A stretch of 64,000 bases of DNA from Hyaloperonospora brassicae (GCA_947650285.1 CANTFL010001426.1:186001-250000), one strand, 5' to 3'. Numbered from the stretch's first letter, positions 1-10,897 are shown. Numbers and translations are program-made. Notes: generated from the sequence alone by a model not told the origin.

Positions 1-1048
1 GTTAGGGTTTCCGGGAAGAAGGTGGTGTACGGTTGCGATTGCTTCGTCGTTCTTTGGTGTTTCTCCGTCGCTCTTCTGCCGCCTCACTGGTGCATGATCG
101 CCTTCTACACGACGGCCAGAAACAGGCGCTATCGAAGAATGAAACAGCCTTCGTTGACCGCGAAGCCTGTACATTTTAATATGTTGTGTGTACGTACGTG
201 CGATATTCATTCTCTCGAGTCCATAGACTTTCCCGTCTGATTGCTGACGAACGGCTGCCACACGCGTGCGCGGGAGAGCCCTTCCGTAAACCGCTCTCGT
301 CGACCCATGCCGTGATATGGCCACGTCTTCCGTCACGACAGCCACTTTCTGGGCCTTCAACTTCCCCGGAATGAACGGCCGCAGCCGTCCCGAGCACCTT
401 TCCGGAACACGACACCTTTTCGTCACGAGTGGACGAATGGCGGCCCCTGAGCGACGCGGACGGAATGCCGTCCAGCTGCTGGGTGTCTATCGTCCATTCA
501 CGACGACGACGACAACAACGCGACGGTCTTTTCCGTCGTTGGTCGAGTGCTCGTCACTCACGCGCTCGCTCACGTGCCGAGTCACAAGTGAACAGAAGGG
601 GCAGCCGCGAGCTCTTTACTCTCTCCTGCGTGCTGTCCAGCAACCGCACGAGCCGCCACCAGCTGCCACCAGCTGCCAGCAGCAGCAGCAGCAGCAACTG
701 CCCTTTCTTCCTCCCTCGCTGGCTCGCGGTGATCACCTGAAACAGCGTGAGACATTCGGCGTCCATGTCCGTTCTCTGGCCCCCCCCCCCCAGCGCAAGC
801 CACCGGCGACTGGTACACGCGCGTGTCTCAAAACGACTGCGCCAATTGAGCCCCCGCCTCCCGTCCTCGTCCGCCGCGACCGCAATCACAGCAATCATTC
901 CCGCGCACCCGCGTTCCCCTCTCGCTCGGCGTCCGTCTCGAAATGACAGACAGACAGATAGTCTGACAGTCTGACAGTCTGACTGACTGACTGACGCTGT
1001 CCCTCCTCTGCAGTTGCCCTTGTGCCCCATCGCGCGCACTGCTCAAAC
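1..1048. other. Upstream region of the flippase gene, with microsatellites
   Basis: No gene is supported here. The open frames are low-complexity readings of GC-rich DNA. The stretch holds a short AGC run (about 676-699), a C run (781-791) and a GACA/GACT tract (about 945-999) ending some 50 bases before the flippase start codon, so it is most simply promoter and 5' leader. The first bases resemble one oomycete telomere unit, but there is no array, so this is not a chromosome end. Confidence 0.5.
945..999. repeat. GACA/GACT tetranucleotide microsatellite
   Basis: The tract runs from GACAGACAGACAGATAG through three GTCTGACA-like steps into GACTGACTGACTGAC. It sits just upstream of the flippase start. 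Related CAGT-type tracts lie close upstream of the lyase gene (20793-20817) and the desaturase gene (26652-26717). Confidence 0.85.
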
Positions 1049-4000
1049 ATGGAGCGCGACGCCGTCGACCGCAGTCGCAATGCCAATCGCACCGACGACG
1101 ACGCGGCGGCCCAGACGGCGTACCACCGGCTGCAGGCGTCGCCCGTCGCCACGGCACGCGTCGAGCCGTCGGCCGCTGCCGCCGCGACAAAGCACTTCCA
1201 CCGCCACCGGACCGTCGACGTGTTGCCGCGCGACCGCTCGGCGCCGGCCACGCGGGTCCCCAAAGTGCGGCACGCGAACCCCGCGCTCTTCCGCACGTTC
1301 ACGTCGCAGCAGCCGCTCACGGGGCGACTGCGGCCGCTCCGCGACACGGGCGACGTCCCGCTGCCCGGCGCCCGCCCCAGCGCCAACTGGCGTCAGTTCA
1401 CGCGCCAGTTGCCGCGGCCGCTCCGCTTCCGCCGCAACACGCGGTCCACCACGCGGTACATTGACCCGGCGAACGCGGCGTCGCTGCGCTCGCGCGTGCG
1501 GGCGCGCGAGCACGAGGAGCACGCGCGCAACGCGCGCCACTCGCTCGGGCGCGACAGCTCGGACGACGACGAACGCGCGACTGCTGCAGAGGCGCGCAAG
1601 CTGACGGACTTTGAGCGCGCGATGCAGACGAGTGCGCGCGTGGGAGACGCCGAGACAGCGGCGACGGACGGCGCGACGACGGGCCCGGGACGGGGTGGGG
1701 CCAGGGGGAAGCAGCAAGTGGACCGGAGCAGCAGTTTGCAGTCGACGGACTCGCAGCAGGTGACGGCGGCCGGACGCGACGGCGGGAGACCGTTTAAGAT
1801 TGTCAAGATCAACGACGGCAACAACGCGCCGAAGCGGGTGCCGCGGCCGCCGGGGGGAGGCGACGGAGATGAAGACGGACGCGGGGACGCGATTGCAGTG
1901 AACGACGACGACGACGACGACGACGGGTTGGAGCACGAGGAGTACTTTGTGTCGAACGAGGTCAAGACGTCGCAGTACACGTGGTGGAGCTTCGTGCCCG
2001 TGTTCCTGTACCTGACGTTCCAGAAGACGGCGAATCTCTACTTCTTACTCATTGGGATTTTCCAGATGATCCCGTCCGTGTCGCCGACTAACGGCGTCCC
2101 GCTGCAGTTCATTCCCTTGGCGATCGTCACGGTCATTGACGGCATCTTTGCCGGCTTTGAGGACTACAAGCGCCACACAGCAGACGATCTGGCGAATTCG
2201 GCCAAGACGCGGGTGTTCAATCGCCAGCTGCGCGAGTTCGAAGAAGTTGAATGGCGCGAGCTGAGAGTGGGCGACTTTGTCAAGGTTGCAAATCGGGAGA
2301 CCTTGCCAGCGGATGTCATGATTATGGCGGTAGTTCCTGCGAAAGGATCGCGGTCGAATGGCAACACGGGTCTGTGTTACGTGGAGACGAAGAATCTGGA
2401 TGGCGAGACGAATTTGAAATTGCGAGAAGCTCCAGCACCGACGCGAAACAGTTTTCAGAACGAAGAAGAGGCCGGGTACATTGTTCAAGGATATGTGGAG
2501 AGTGAACTGCCGAACGCCGATATCAACACGTACTCGGGCACGATATACTTGGAAGAGGGTCCGACTGGAGGCAGTGCTGAAGGGGTGCCCCTCACGCTGA
2601 AAAACATGCTGCTACGCGGCAGCAAACTGCGCAACACCAGCTACATCTATGGTCTTGTGGTGAACACTGGCGTTGACACCAAGATCATGATGAGTTCTGG
2701 TGACGAGTTTCCAGTGAAGATTTCGTCCATCGACGAGATGACGAACAAGCAAGTGATTGTTGTCGTCGTCATTCTGATGCTGATGTCTTTCATCGGTGCT
2801 ACTGGGGACCGAATATGGATGAATGGCTTGATCATTCCAGCGTACTTGGAGCTGGATGGCTGGGATGACCACTTCATCGTAACGTTTGTATACTTCTTCA
2901 CGACGCTCGCCTCAATGGTACCCATTACACTGTATGTTTCCATTACACTCGTCAAGGCTTTGCAAAGCTACTTCATGGAGCGAGATCTTGACATGTATGA
3001 CGAAGGGAGCGATACTGCTGTCAAAGTTCGCAACATGCAGCTCAATGAACAATTGGGCCAGATTTCACACATCTTTTCTGACAAGACGGGCACTCTCACG
3101 TGTAACAGGATGGAGTTTCGTAAGTGTAGCATCGGAGGCCGGAGCTACGGCAAAGGAACGACAGCCATTGGTGTTGCTGCCCGCATGCGAAGTGATTACA
3201 AAGGTGAGCAAGTAGTGGACGACGAATCCGCCGACGAGAAGGACGTTGCACTCGTTGACGCACGCGCAGGGAAGCCGACCCCGAATGTGAAGTTTCACGA
3301 CAAGACTATGTGGCGTGACATGCAGGCCAAGAACGACCCCCAGAGCGGGAAAATCGAGGAGTTTATGACCCTGTTAGCGCTGTGTCATGGTGTTTTGATC
3401 GAGCGCCTTGAGCCTTCTGAAGAGGATACTAGTCCGTCCATTAGCTACTCGGCTTCGTCTCCGGACGAGCTTGCTCTCGTTTGCGGCGCGAAGCACTTTG
3501 GCTACGAGTTTATTGACCGCGAGCCGGGCAGTGTATCTGTCCAGAAATCCGACGGCACTGTCGATCAGTACGATGTGTTGGAAGTCTTTGAGTTCGACTC
3601 GAACCGAAAGCGCATGTCAGTTATAGTGCAGCGTCGAAAACGTGACGATGAGCTCCGGCTGATTTCAGAATGCGAAGAGGAAGACGTGCTGGTGCTTACG
3701 AAAGGGGCTGATAGCATGTTGTTTCCTCGCCTGGATCCGACTTCCGCGAACAATCGAGAGATCTGTGCTGCAACAGAGAAACATCTGGCAGCTTTTGCAC
3801 AAGACGGACTTCGAACGCTAGTTGTGTGTACAAAGAGGCTAAAACCTCAAGTGTGGGAACAGTTCTATGCAAAGTATCGCCAAGTGTCTGCTGATCTCAA
3901 TGAAGTTCAGGCGAAGTCGCTCGGCGAGCCAAACGCCATTGACAAGCTACAGAACCAAATGGAGTCGAATTTGGAGCTGCTCGGTGCTACTGCTATTGAG

Positions 4001-6142
4001 GACCGTTTGCAAGATGGCGTACCTGCAACGATGGAGTCCCTGGCTAAAGCTGGAATTTGTATATGGGTGCTAACCGGAGACATGGAGGAGACGGCCATTA
4101 ACATTGGGTATGCTTGTCGACTGCTGAACAACGACATGAAGCGGCATGTGATCAATGCGGCAAAGTTTCGAACGAAGGGCTCGATTTTACGAAAACTCGA
4201 CAAGATTTTCCACTCGATCCATGATATGAATGATGATGAGTCGCATGCACCGACCGTGGATGCCTATGCGGCGTTGTCACCGCCATCCGGTAACAATGAA
4301 CATGCGCTAGTTATCGACGGCGGGTCGCTGAACAAAATATTGGAAGACCCGCTGCACAACTTGCACCTGCTGCGTGTGTCGCTATTGTGCAAAGTTGTGG
4401 TCGCTTGTCGTGTTTCGCCTCAGCAAAAAGCGCAGCTGGTCGAATTGGTGAAGCTCAATGTTCCGGAATCACACACGCTTTCGATTGGTGACGGTGCCAA
4501 TGACGTTCCAATGATCCAGAGCGCCCACATTGGCGTCGGTATCAGCGGGCAAGAGGGCTTACAAGCTGTGAACAGCTCAGACTATTCACTAGCTCAATTC
4601 AGGTTTCTGAGCAACTTGATCTTGGTCCATGGTCGGTGGAATTACAACCGCGTTGCAGCTCTCGTCGTGTACACATTTTACAAGAACATTGCGTACAACG
4701 TGTCTATGTTTTGGCACACGTTATGGCCTACTGCTTACTCGGGCACAATGATTTACTCGGCATTTATCCAGCAGGGCTATAATCTCCTGTTCACGGCCCT
4801 TCCGATTGTCATTTTTTCGGTATACGATAAGGATCTGCCAAAGAAGACCGTGCTGAAGTTCCCAGCACTCTATCATGCAGAGGCGCGTCGGACGAGCTTT
4901 TTCACTCACGTGATGTTCTGGAAGTGGATCGCGCTGGGCCTTGTCGATTCGGTGGGAATATACTACGCGATTCTGGCTGTTGGCTGGAATATTGAACGCG
5001 GGGGTAACACGATCGAGTATCTGTCGCTGCAGACCCTTGGCTGGACCATTTTGTGCGTTGTCGTGAACATGCGTTTCTGTTTGATGGTAAACTCGTGGGA
5101 CGTGCTTGAGATCGGAAGCATGGTTCTTACGATCTTAACGATATATGCATCTCAATACGCCGTGGACCAGATTGACTGGATCTATGACACGGATTCGTTG
5201 CCATGGCAGTTCGGTCGCCCTCAGTTCTGGCTCGGTCAAGTGTTTGCCGTGGTGGCAGTTTTGTCGAAAGATTTCTTCTACGAAGGGATTCGGCGTCGCT
5301 TCTTTCCAGAGTACATTGATCTGGTAAAGGAGTCGCAGCTCAATTCGTCGTCGATTCCGTGCGAAGACCTGGCGGACTTCAAACCTCCTCCCGTCAATTA
5401 TCTGAACTCAGAGCTGGCTGGAATGATCGACTACCAGGACCGTCGTGTACATGAAAGTGCACCCGTTCGTCTCACGATGGCGCGTCGCTCCGAGCTGCAC
5501 ACCGGGTTTGCGTTCGACAAGCCGGCCAACATAGTCAATTGGATCTTGTCCGGAACGAACAACAGCAGCGGTCAGCTCTGTCGGAAGAAGATCAACACAG
5601 ACGTACGTAACGCGATTTTGAACTCGGACGACCCGGTGTTATTCGAAAATCAGCGCTACCAGCCATTCTGCGGCTACGGTAGCTCATTCCCAGGTTATCT
5701 GTTGCCTACGGATCGCAAGCGCTGGAGTGATCGTTCGGGCAAGATCAGCGCCCAAGCTATTCCCTTGGCCGGTCTAGAGCTAAATATGGACGTAGCGGGA
5801 TGCGATGCTGACGGGTGGGTGTACGAAAAGGACTTTGCTTTCTTTCCGTCGGTGCCTCCCAACGAAGTCCATGAAGAGGAGAATGAAGACGAAGCTGCAA
5901 CTGGTTCCAATAGGCGGAGCAGCAGCACTGCGTTCCTATCGTCTCGTCGAAAGAACAAGAAGAAAAAAGCGAAGAAGCCGCGTCCACATCATGGGTTTGT
6001 GCGTCGGCGCGAGTGGAAGCTGTCGGACGAGTACAAGGCGCAGGAGGAGTCGCGACGAGCACTCGAGCTTGACAGTAGTTGTTCGGTGGCGCAGGTTGAC
6101 GACGATTTGGGGCAGTCCGTGGTGTCGTCAAAGGATGTATAG
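1049..6142 (+). CDS. P4-type ATPase, phospholipid flippase
   Basis: This is a single-exon gene of 1697 residues. The first ATG of the frame is at 1049; an upstream in-frame GTG is unlikely to be used. P4 ATPases move aminophospholipids to the cytoplasmic leaflet of plasma, Golgi or endosomal membranes, usually with a CDC50 partner. Visible hallmarks are the entry block with TSQYTWWSFVP and ANLYFLLIG, the P4 signature DGETNLK (from residue 451), the phosphorylation motif DKTGTLT (Asp about 678), the nucleotide-domain motif SASSPDELALV, a KGAD motif, and the hinge GDGAND (from about 1147), followed by a block of hydrophobic C-terminal helices. The first ~300 residues are disordered and Arg/Asp-rich, with an eight-Asp run, and are longer than usual for the family. 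The C-tail is basic, with a KNKKKKAKKPR stretch. Family assignment is firm; substrate and membrane cannot be read from sequence. Confidence 0.96.
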   Translation: MERDAVDRSRNANRTDDDAAAQTAYHRLQASPVATARVEPSAAAAATKHFHRHRTVDVLPRDRSAPATRVPKVRHANPALFRTFTSQQPLTGRLRPLRDTGDVPLPGARPSANWRQFTRQLPRPLRFRRNTRSTTRYIDPANAASLRSRVRAREHEEHARNARHSLGRDSSDDDERATAAEARKLTDFERAMQTSARVGDAETAATDGATTGPGRGGARGKQQVDRSSSLQSTDSQQVTAAGRDGGRPFKIVKINDGNNAPKRVPRPPGGGDGDEDGRGDAIAVNDDDDDDDGLEHEEYFVSNEVKTSQYTWWSFVPVFLYLTFQKTANLYFLLIGIFQMIPSVSPTNGVPLQFIPLAIVTVIDGIFAGFEDYKRHTADDLANSAKTRVFNRQLREFEEVEWRELRVGDFVKVANRETLPADVMIMAVVPAKGSRSNGNTGLCYVETKNLDGETNLKLREAPAPTRNSFQNEEEAGYIVQGYVESELPNADINTYSGTIYLEEGPTGGSAEGVPLTLKNMLLRGSKLRNTSYIYGLVVNTGVDTKIMMSSGDEFPVKISSIDEMTNKQVIVVVVILMLMSFIGATGDRIWMNGLIIPAYLELDGWDDHFIVTFVYFFTTLASMVPITLYVSITLVKALQSYFMERDLDMYDEGSDTAVKVRNMQLNEQLGQISHIFSDKTGTLTCNRMEFRKCSIGGRSYGKGTTAIGVAARMRSDYKGEQVVDDESADEKDVALVDARAGKPTPNVKFHDKTMWRDMQAKNDPQSGKIEEFMTLLALCHGVLIERLEPSEEDTSPSISYSASSPDELALVCGAKHFGYEFIDREPGSVSVQKSDGTVDQYDVLEVFEFDSNRKRMSVIVQRRKRDDELRLISECEEEDVLVLTKGADSMLFPRLDPTSANNREICAATEKHLAAFAQDGLRTLVVCTKRLKPQVWEQFYAKYRQVSADLNEVQAKSLGEPNAIDKLQNQMESNLELLGATAIEDRLQDGVPATMESLAKAGICIWVLTGDMEETAINIGYACRLLNNDMKRHVINAAKFRTKGSILRKLDKIFHSIHDMNDDESHAPTVDAYAALSPPSGNNEHALVIDGGSLNKILEDPLHNLHLLRVSLLCKVVVACRVSPQQKAQLVELVKLNVPESHTLSIGDGANDVPMIQSAHIGVGISGQEGLQAVNSSDYSLAQFRFLSNLILVHGRWNYNRVAALVVYTFYKNIAYNVSMFWHTLWPTAYSGTMIYSAFIQQGYNLLFTALPIVIFSVYDKDLPKKTVLKFPALYHAEARRTSFFTHVMFWKWIALGLVDSVGIYYAILAVGWNIERGGNTIEYLSLQTLGWTILCVVVNMRFCLMVNSWDVLEIGSMVLTILTIYASQYAVDQIDWIYDTDSLPWQFGRPQFWLGQVFAVVAVLSKDFFYEGIRRRFFPEYIDLVKESQLNSSSIPCEDLADFKPPPVNYLNSELAGMIDYQDRRVHESAPVRLTMARRSELHTGFAFDKPANIVNWILSGTNNSSGQLCRKKINTDVRNAILNSDDPVLFENQRYQPFCGYGSSFPGYLLPTDRKRWSDRSGKISAQAIPLAGLELNMDVAGCDADGWVYEKDFAFFPSVPPNEVHEEENEDEAATGSNRRSSSTAFLSSRRKNKKKKAKKPRPHHGFVRRREWKLSDEYKAQEESRRALELDSSCSVAQVDDDLGQSVVSSKDV

Positions 6143-6387
6143 TACGTTGTGGTGTTGCATGTCGTTACGACTAAGCTTTTATCGCCATGCGGTAGATGGC
6201 ACTCGCTCGTTGACGATGCTTTGTGTGACGATAGGAAGTTTATTGCGGCGGTGCCTTAACGAGAAAACATTGATTGGAATACAAATGCACAGCTTTAGCG
6301 TGTTCGGATGAAGCCGCTAGCACATGTGGTAAGAAGTCTGTCCCAGAAACGAATGAATCATCGCGGATGGTGATGATGGATTCGTGA

Positions 6388-6876
6388 CTACTGGACAAAG
6401 TTCTTGAACGCTTCCTTCTCAGCCAGCTCTGCATCTCTGGCAATGGCGTTGAGCACGACGGCCAGCTGCGTCTCGCGCTCCTGGATCACGGACAAGTTGT
6501 GCTTGCCGCGCAGCTTTGCGCCCAGTCCCGAGCCAGGAAGCGCTGGCAGACACGTGGGGCTGCCCAGCTCCACCACCAACGCCTTGAACTCGCTGAAGCG
6601 CTTTAAGAAACTGATGTCGCCGTCGACGGCTTGGACGATGTAGAACACGACGCCGGCCTCGTCGATCTCGTGGCCCCTGATCTTATACAGCTCGTCCGCA
6701 GGTTCGGCAGGCGAGGCCGCCTCGGCTTCTGGCTCGTCGGACTTGTCCGTCTCCGTCGCTTGTGCCTCGGGCTGTTCGACACGAACGGGCTCCGTCTCGG
6801 TCACCGCGGCGACAGTCGCAGCCTCAGGCTCCGTCGCGGCACTTACGTCTTCGGTCTTGGATTGCGCGCAGCCCAT
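6388..6876 (-). CDS. Small PX-domain protein with N-terminal acylation motif
   Basis: The protein is 162 residues. The frame stays open upstream, but the ATG at 6876 gives MGCAQSK, an excellent N-myristoylation start (Gly2, Ser6, Lys7) with Cys3 available for palmitoylation, so this start is chosen. Residues 8-60 are an acidic Ala/Glu/Thr-rich linker. Residues ~61-162 match a PX fold: ELYKIRG strand, the RFSEF basic patch, the LPALPGSGL proline-rich turn, then a helical C-terminus ending right after the domain. PX domains bind phosphoinositides (typically PI3P) on endosomal membranes, so a doubly anchored peripheral membrane protein is inferred. It is convergent with the flippase gene (245 bases between stops). 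No partner domain is present, so its effector role is unknown. Confidence 0.8.
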   Translation of the reverse strand: MGCAQSKTEDVSAATEPEAATVAAVTETEPVRVEQPEAQATETDKSDEPEAEAASPAEPADELYKIRGHEIDEAGVVFYIVQAVDGDISFLKRFSEFKALVVELGSPTCLPALPGSGLGAKLRGKHNLSVIQERETQLAVVLNAIARDAELAEKEAFKNFVQ

Positions 6877-7744
6877 GGATATGATGAGGGGTCGAGGGAA
6901 GAGGACGTTGGGGGTCGAAGCGGGACTTGAGCAGATCGAAGCGAGATCGACAGTGAATAGAGCGCCGCGTGGGCCGGCAGAGCACTGTGGAGCGGGCAGT
7001 AACGCTGCACTGACACAGACGATCGCGAGGCAGGCTTTGCACACTTCAACCGGACACGAGGAGTACCTCCATACGGACGATGGCTGTCGTACGACTGTCG
7101 AGTGCTCGTCGCGCGTCTAATGGGGTAAGAGAGCTACGATCCGCGATAGGACAACAGCGTGGCACTATGTCGGGTGCATAGCAGGGCCGCTTTGCTTGCG
7201 ACTTATCACGACGCGGCAACGTGCGACAGGGCGCTGTGACCCCTGTCACTGCTGCCAGGGAGCAGCAGCAGTCAGTCGTTCGAGCAGCTGTGCACACGTT
7301 TTGGCAACGACAGTCAAGTCGAGCTGGCTTTCTACAAAAAGTGGCGTGATGAACGCCGAAAACGCTTTTTCGCACACGCTTGTCGTTTTGTACGCACGGA
7401 GACTGCGGCTTTGTCAGGCGCTTGTATATATTACTTCCAACGTCGAACAAAACAGGACAGGACAAGACAAGACAGGACAGGACAAAATAGGACAGGACAG
7501 GACAGGATACTTTTGCACCGCCGTGCGTGTCGACATGGCCTTTTGCATTGCGCCTGTTGGTGTTCTGCCAACAGACATTCCGCTGCCCCAACACGTCCGA
7601 CTGCCACACACGCCCACTATACTTATAACACTGCCCTGAGACATGGGCCGGGCGACGCCTCGTTTGCTAACACTACTAACCAGTCACTTCCCCCGTGGAT
7701 TGGGCTCCAGTCGATTCCCATCGAACGGCACCGACCGCTCGTGT
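6877..7744. other. Intergenic region between PX and kinase genes
   Basis: No gene is supported. The stretch would hold the PX promoter and the kinase 3' end. It contains a GGACA pentanucleotide array at about 7452-7508. Open frames here are short or cross this array. Confidence 0.5.
7452..7508. repeat. GGACA/AGACA pentanucleotide array
   Basis: About eleven imperfect five-base units alternate between GGACA and AGACA, with one AAATA interruption. It is purine-rich on the + strand. Confidence 0.9.
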
Positions 7745-10040
7745 CTAGAGCTCAAACGCCGAGTGCAACTTCAACAGCGTCCGCAGCTCATAGTGAGCCA
7801 CACTGGCGCTCGGGCGGTCGCTCGCGTGAAAGCTGAGACAGCGCTTGGCGAGTTCCCGAATGTCTTCGGGGCACGTGGAGCCCATCTCTGGCTGCTCTTC
7901 GCTCGTGACTTTGAGCACAATCAGTGCGTTCGTGACGCCCTCAAAGGGTTTGGCGCACGTGGCCAACTCGGACAGCAAAACGCCGAACGAGTACATGTCG
8001 GCCATCTCTGTGTACCGCTCGCCGCGTAAGATCTCGGGGGCAATGTACGCCATTGTGCCAATGCCGGCGGTCATTGTCGTGTCCACCTGCCACTCGCGAC
8101 TGACGCCAAAGTCGCTCAGTTTGGCTTCGTACGACGAGCTCAGGAGCACGTTCTTCGCCTTGAGGTCGCGGTGGATAATGGGCGACGGGAACGAGTGGAG
8201 GTACACAATGGCTTCCAACACGTCGAGCGCAACCGCAGCCTTTGCCGGCAGCACGGGCGAGTTCTGGTACCAGTCAAACTCCTTCGGGTACAGCTCCTGG
8301 CGCGCGCGCTGTTGCTTGAGCAGCATGTCGAGGTCGCCGTTCGGCATGTAGTCCATGAGGATCGCCATGTCGGACAACATGCTCCAGCTCACGCCAATGA
8401 AGCGCACGATCTTGGAGTGCGAGAGCGACGAGAGGAGCTTGATCTCTTCGATAAAGGCACTGAGGCAGCGGTCGTCGGCGGCCTTTTCGGGCAAAATCTT
8501 CTTGACGACCACGGCGCGGCCCTGGTAGTGGGCGAGGAAGACAATGCCAAAGCCGCCTTTGGCGATCGACCGCTCGATCTGCACCTCGTTCGCGGGCACG
8601 CGGTACTTGATGAGAGCCGACTCGATCGACGTGCCGCCCATCATGGTGACTTTGCCGCCCGTGAAGATCGTGTTGAAGCCGTTGGCGTCGATGCGCCGGT
8701 GGCCATTGCCGTTCGAGTCGTTGCCCGTGTCGAGGTCTGTGCCATTGACGAAAAAGGTGTTGGGGTCCCTACCGCGGTACGACGCGTCCTTGGGCTGCCG
8801 CGTCTTGTACGTCCGAAAGACAAACGCTGCGAGCGCTACGGCGAGGACAACGGCGAGGCAGATGACCACAATGAGGATGGTCGAGTTGCTGCTGCTACTC
8901 CCAGCGACTGGAACTGTCGCAGTGCTCTCGGAATTCCGAGACGCGTCGCCGTACGTCTGTGCAAACAGCTCGTCCGAGATCACGCAGATGCTGTAGCCCG
9001 ACACGGCGACGAGCTCAGCACCGGACGTGGCGCAGCTGGTCTGGGACACGACTGCAGTGAACACGTCCAGGTCTTTGAACGTGGCGTAGTCCGAGCGCGA
9101 GATCTCAAACCTCGTGATCTTGTGGTCCCCCAGGTCGAGTTTTGTCAGCGCCAGTGGGAACGAGACGCCATGGATCGACTCGATTGGGTTGCCAGAGAAG
9201 TTGAGCGACGCGATGCTGGACGGGAACGAGTAGAGCGATAGCGTCGTGATGCGGTTGTCGGTTGCTGTGATCTGCCGCACAGTCGAAGGCAAACCGGTGG
9301 GCAGCGTCGCGATGGTGTTGAACGAAAAGTCACTAGAGCGCCCACGATCGAAACACACACACACGCATACAGCATCAGCACATTGTCCGTCCAGCTCTCC
9401 ATCCATTTAGCTGCTAGCTGAGGCTGCGCTCAAACGTACATGTACTGCAGTTCGTTTGGGAAAGTGACGCCGTCCAAGCCAGAGAGACCGGACTGCACGA
9501 GGGATAAATACTGGACACTGTCGGGAAACGTTGCGCCCTTCAGGTCCGTCAGCTGCAAGTTGTGGATGTACAGGAGCGTGAGTGACGACGGGAACGTCAC
9601 GCCTGCGACGGACTTGATGGGATTGCCGCCTAGGAACAGCTGCGTCATTGTGCTAGGGAGACTCATGCCGTCAAAAGACGCGATGTTGTTCCAGCTCAAG
9701 TCCAGCGTCTGGATGGACGCGGGGACTTTCAAGTGCCGGAACGCGTCAAACTTGTTCGATGTCAGCGTCCTGCAGACAAAACACATGCAAAGAGAGTGAG
9801 AGAGAGACGAGGCGTCAGTCAGTCAGCATAACAAGTGTCACGAGCTGCGTCTACGACTCGGCGTGCGTACAATTTCTCGACGGCCTGCAGCTCCTTCAGC
9901 GACAGCGACGATATCTTATTGAGCGACAAGTCACTGCAGCAATCCATTGCACACACGTATTCACACTGTCAGCAAACACAAATGCACGGCCTCCCGCTCG
10001 CTTTCTCGCTCTCTATGTGTGTGTGCATCCACAATACGAC

Positions 10041-10075
<35 letters not shown>

Positions 10076-10380
10076 GAACTCGATGTAGCGAGCCAGAAAA
10101 CACGACATTGACACACACACACACGCACGCACATGTCTTTCACGTCGGGCGCACTCAGCACCTTCTCAATGCCCAAGTTACTCGCCATCAGCGTGTCGTC
10201 GCTCGCGACCACATTCGTCTCAAAGCAGTCGGCGTCAATGACAATCGCTTCGCTGTCGTTCTGCCCAGCGACGAGCACGACGTTCCCTCTCGTGTCGCAC
10301 GTGGCAGCGCGCGTTGCCGTCGGTGCGAGCAGCAGCAGCAGCAGCAGTAGCAGTGGCGTCGCAGTGGCGCGCAGGGCCAT
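7745..10380 (-). CDS. LRR receptor-like protein kinase (TKL group), four exons
   Basis: The proposed coding exons, in transcript order, are 10380-10133, 9933-9871, 9769-9440 and 9332-7745, giving 742 residues. All introns are GT-AG and phase 2, and the frame closes perfectly. Residues 1-25 are a leucine-rich signal peptide, followed by an ectodomain with leucine-rich repeats (SLNKISSL, LDLSWNNI, FSFNTIATLP). A transmembrane helix spans about 366-387, starting ILIVVICLAVV. The kinase domain covers about 464-735: glycine loop AKGGFG (~471), VVVKK lysine, HRDLKAKN (Asp ~603), DFG (~621), then APE. The kinase looks catalytically complete. Cell-surface perception is inferred from architecture; the ligand is unknown. 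Intron 1 holds GA and CA microsatellites (about 10046-10072 and 10109-10130). A CCAATCA box lies upstream at 10545-10551. Exon 2 is only 63 bases, one LRR unit. Confidence 0.9.
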
Positions 10381-10544
10381 CGCAAGTCTCAGAGTCGCGT
10401 CTGCTCTGGAACGAGCGGGCGGCGGCGAGTGGGGAGGAAGAGGATCGACCGCCTGCACTGGCTCTCTGTGACATGGCTTTTACGCGTCGAGGCTCTGTGC
10501 GACTTGACACGCCGACTGGCAAACGGGGCGGCGGTCGCTATTGT

Positions 10545-10551
10545 TGATTGG
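10545..10551 (-). promoter_or_regulatory. Putative CCAAT box upstream of the kinase gene
   Basis: CCAATCA reads on the gene's own strand about 165 bases before the ATG. The same heptamer precedes the asparagine synthetase and lyase genes in matching orientation. NF-Y type factors bind such boxes in eukaryotes; function here is inferred. Confidence 0.4.
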
Positions 10552-10627
10552 CTAATAGTGGCGTCGACGTGACGATCGGACGTGCAACGTTGGCCGCGCG
10601 TGCAGTCACTACAGAGAGCGGAAGCAG

Positions 10628-10770
10628 GCGAGAAAAAGGGCAGACGAAGAGACAAGAGGGGAGAAAAAGGGCAGACGAAGAGACAAGAGGGGAGAAAAGG
10701 GGCAGCAGACACGACAAGGGGGGAGAAAAGGGGCAGCAGACACGACAAGAGGGGAGAAAAAGGGCACAGC
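10628..10770. repeat. 31-bp purine-rich minisatellite
   Basis: Units beginning AGAAAAAGGG recur at 10631, 10662, 10693, 10724 and 10755, an exact 31-base spacing. The two leftmost units carry CAGACGAAGAGACAAG; later ones carry CAGCAGACACGACAAG. The + strand is almost entirely purine. ORFs running through it are repeat artefacts. Confidence 0.93.
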
Positions 10771-10897
10771 GCGCAATGACGAGGCGAACCGGTCGCCGGT
10801 TGTGTAACGTCGTCCGAGCGCAGTGTACCATACAGAAACGCAGTGAAGAGTATCTCCCGGCCCCATGGGCAGCGCTAAAGGGCGCACGAGGGATCAG

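Noticed and set aside
1..12. Telomeric repeat
   Set aside because: Only one TTAGGGTTT-like unit is present; no tandem run.
317..946. 209-codon ATG frame upstream of the flippase
   Set aside because: Low-complexity composition crossing AGC and poly-C tracts; no domain.
7046..7609. 187-codon minus-strand ORF
   Set aside because: It passes through the GGACA microsatellite and has no recognisable domain.
8171..9241. 356-codon + strand ORF inside the kinase gene
   Set aside because: It lies antisense to the kinase and transmembrane exons, without recognisable motifs.
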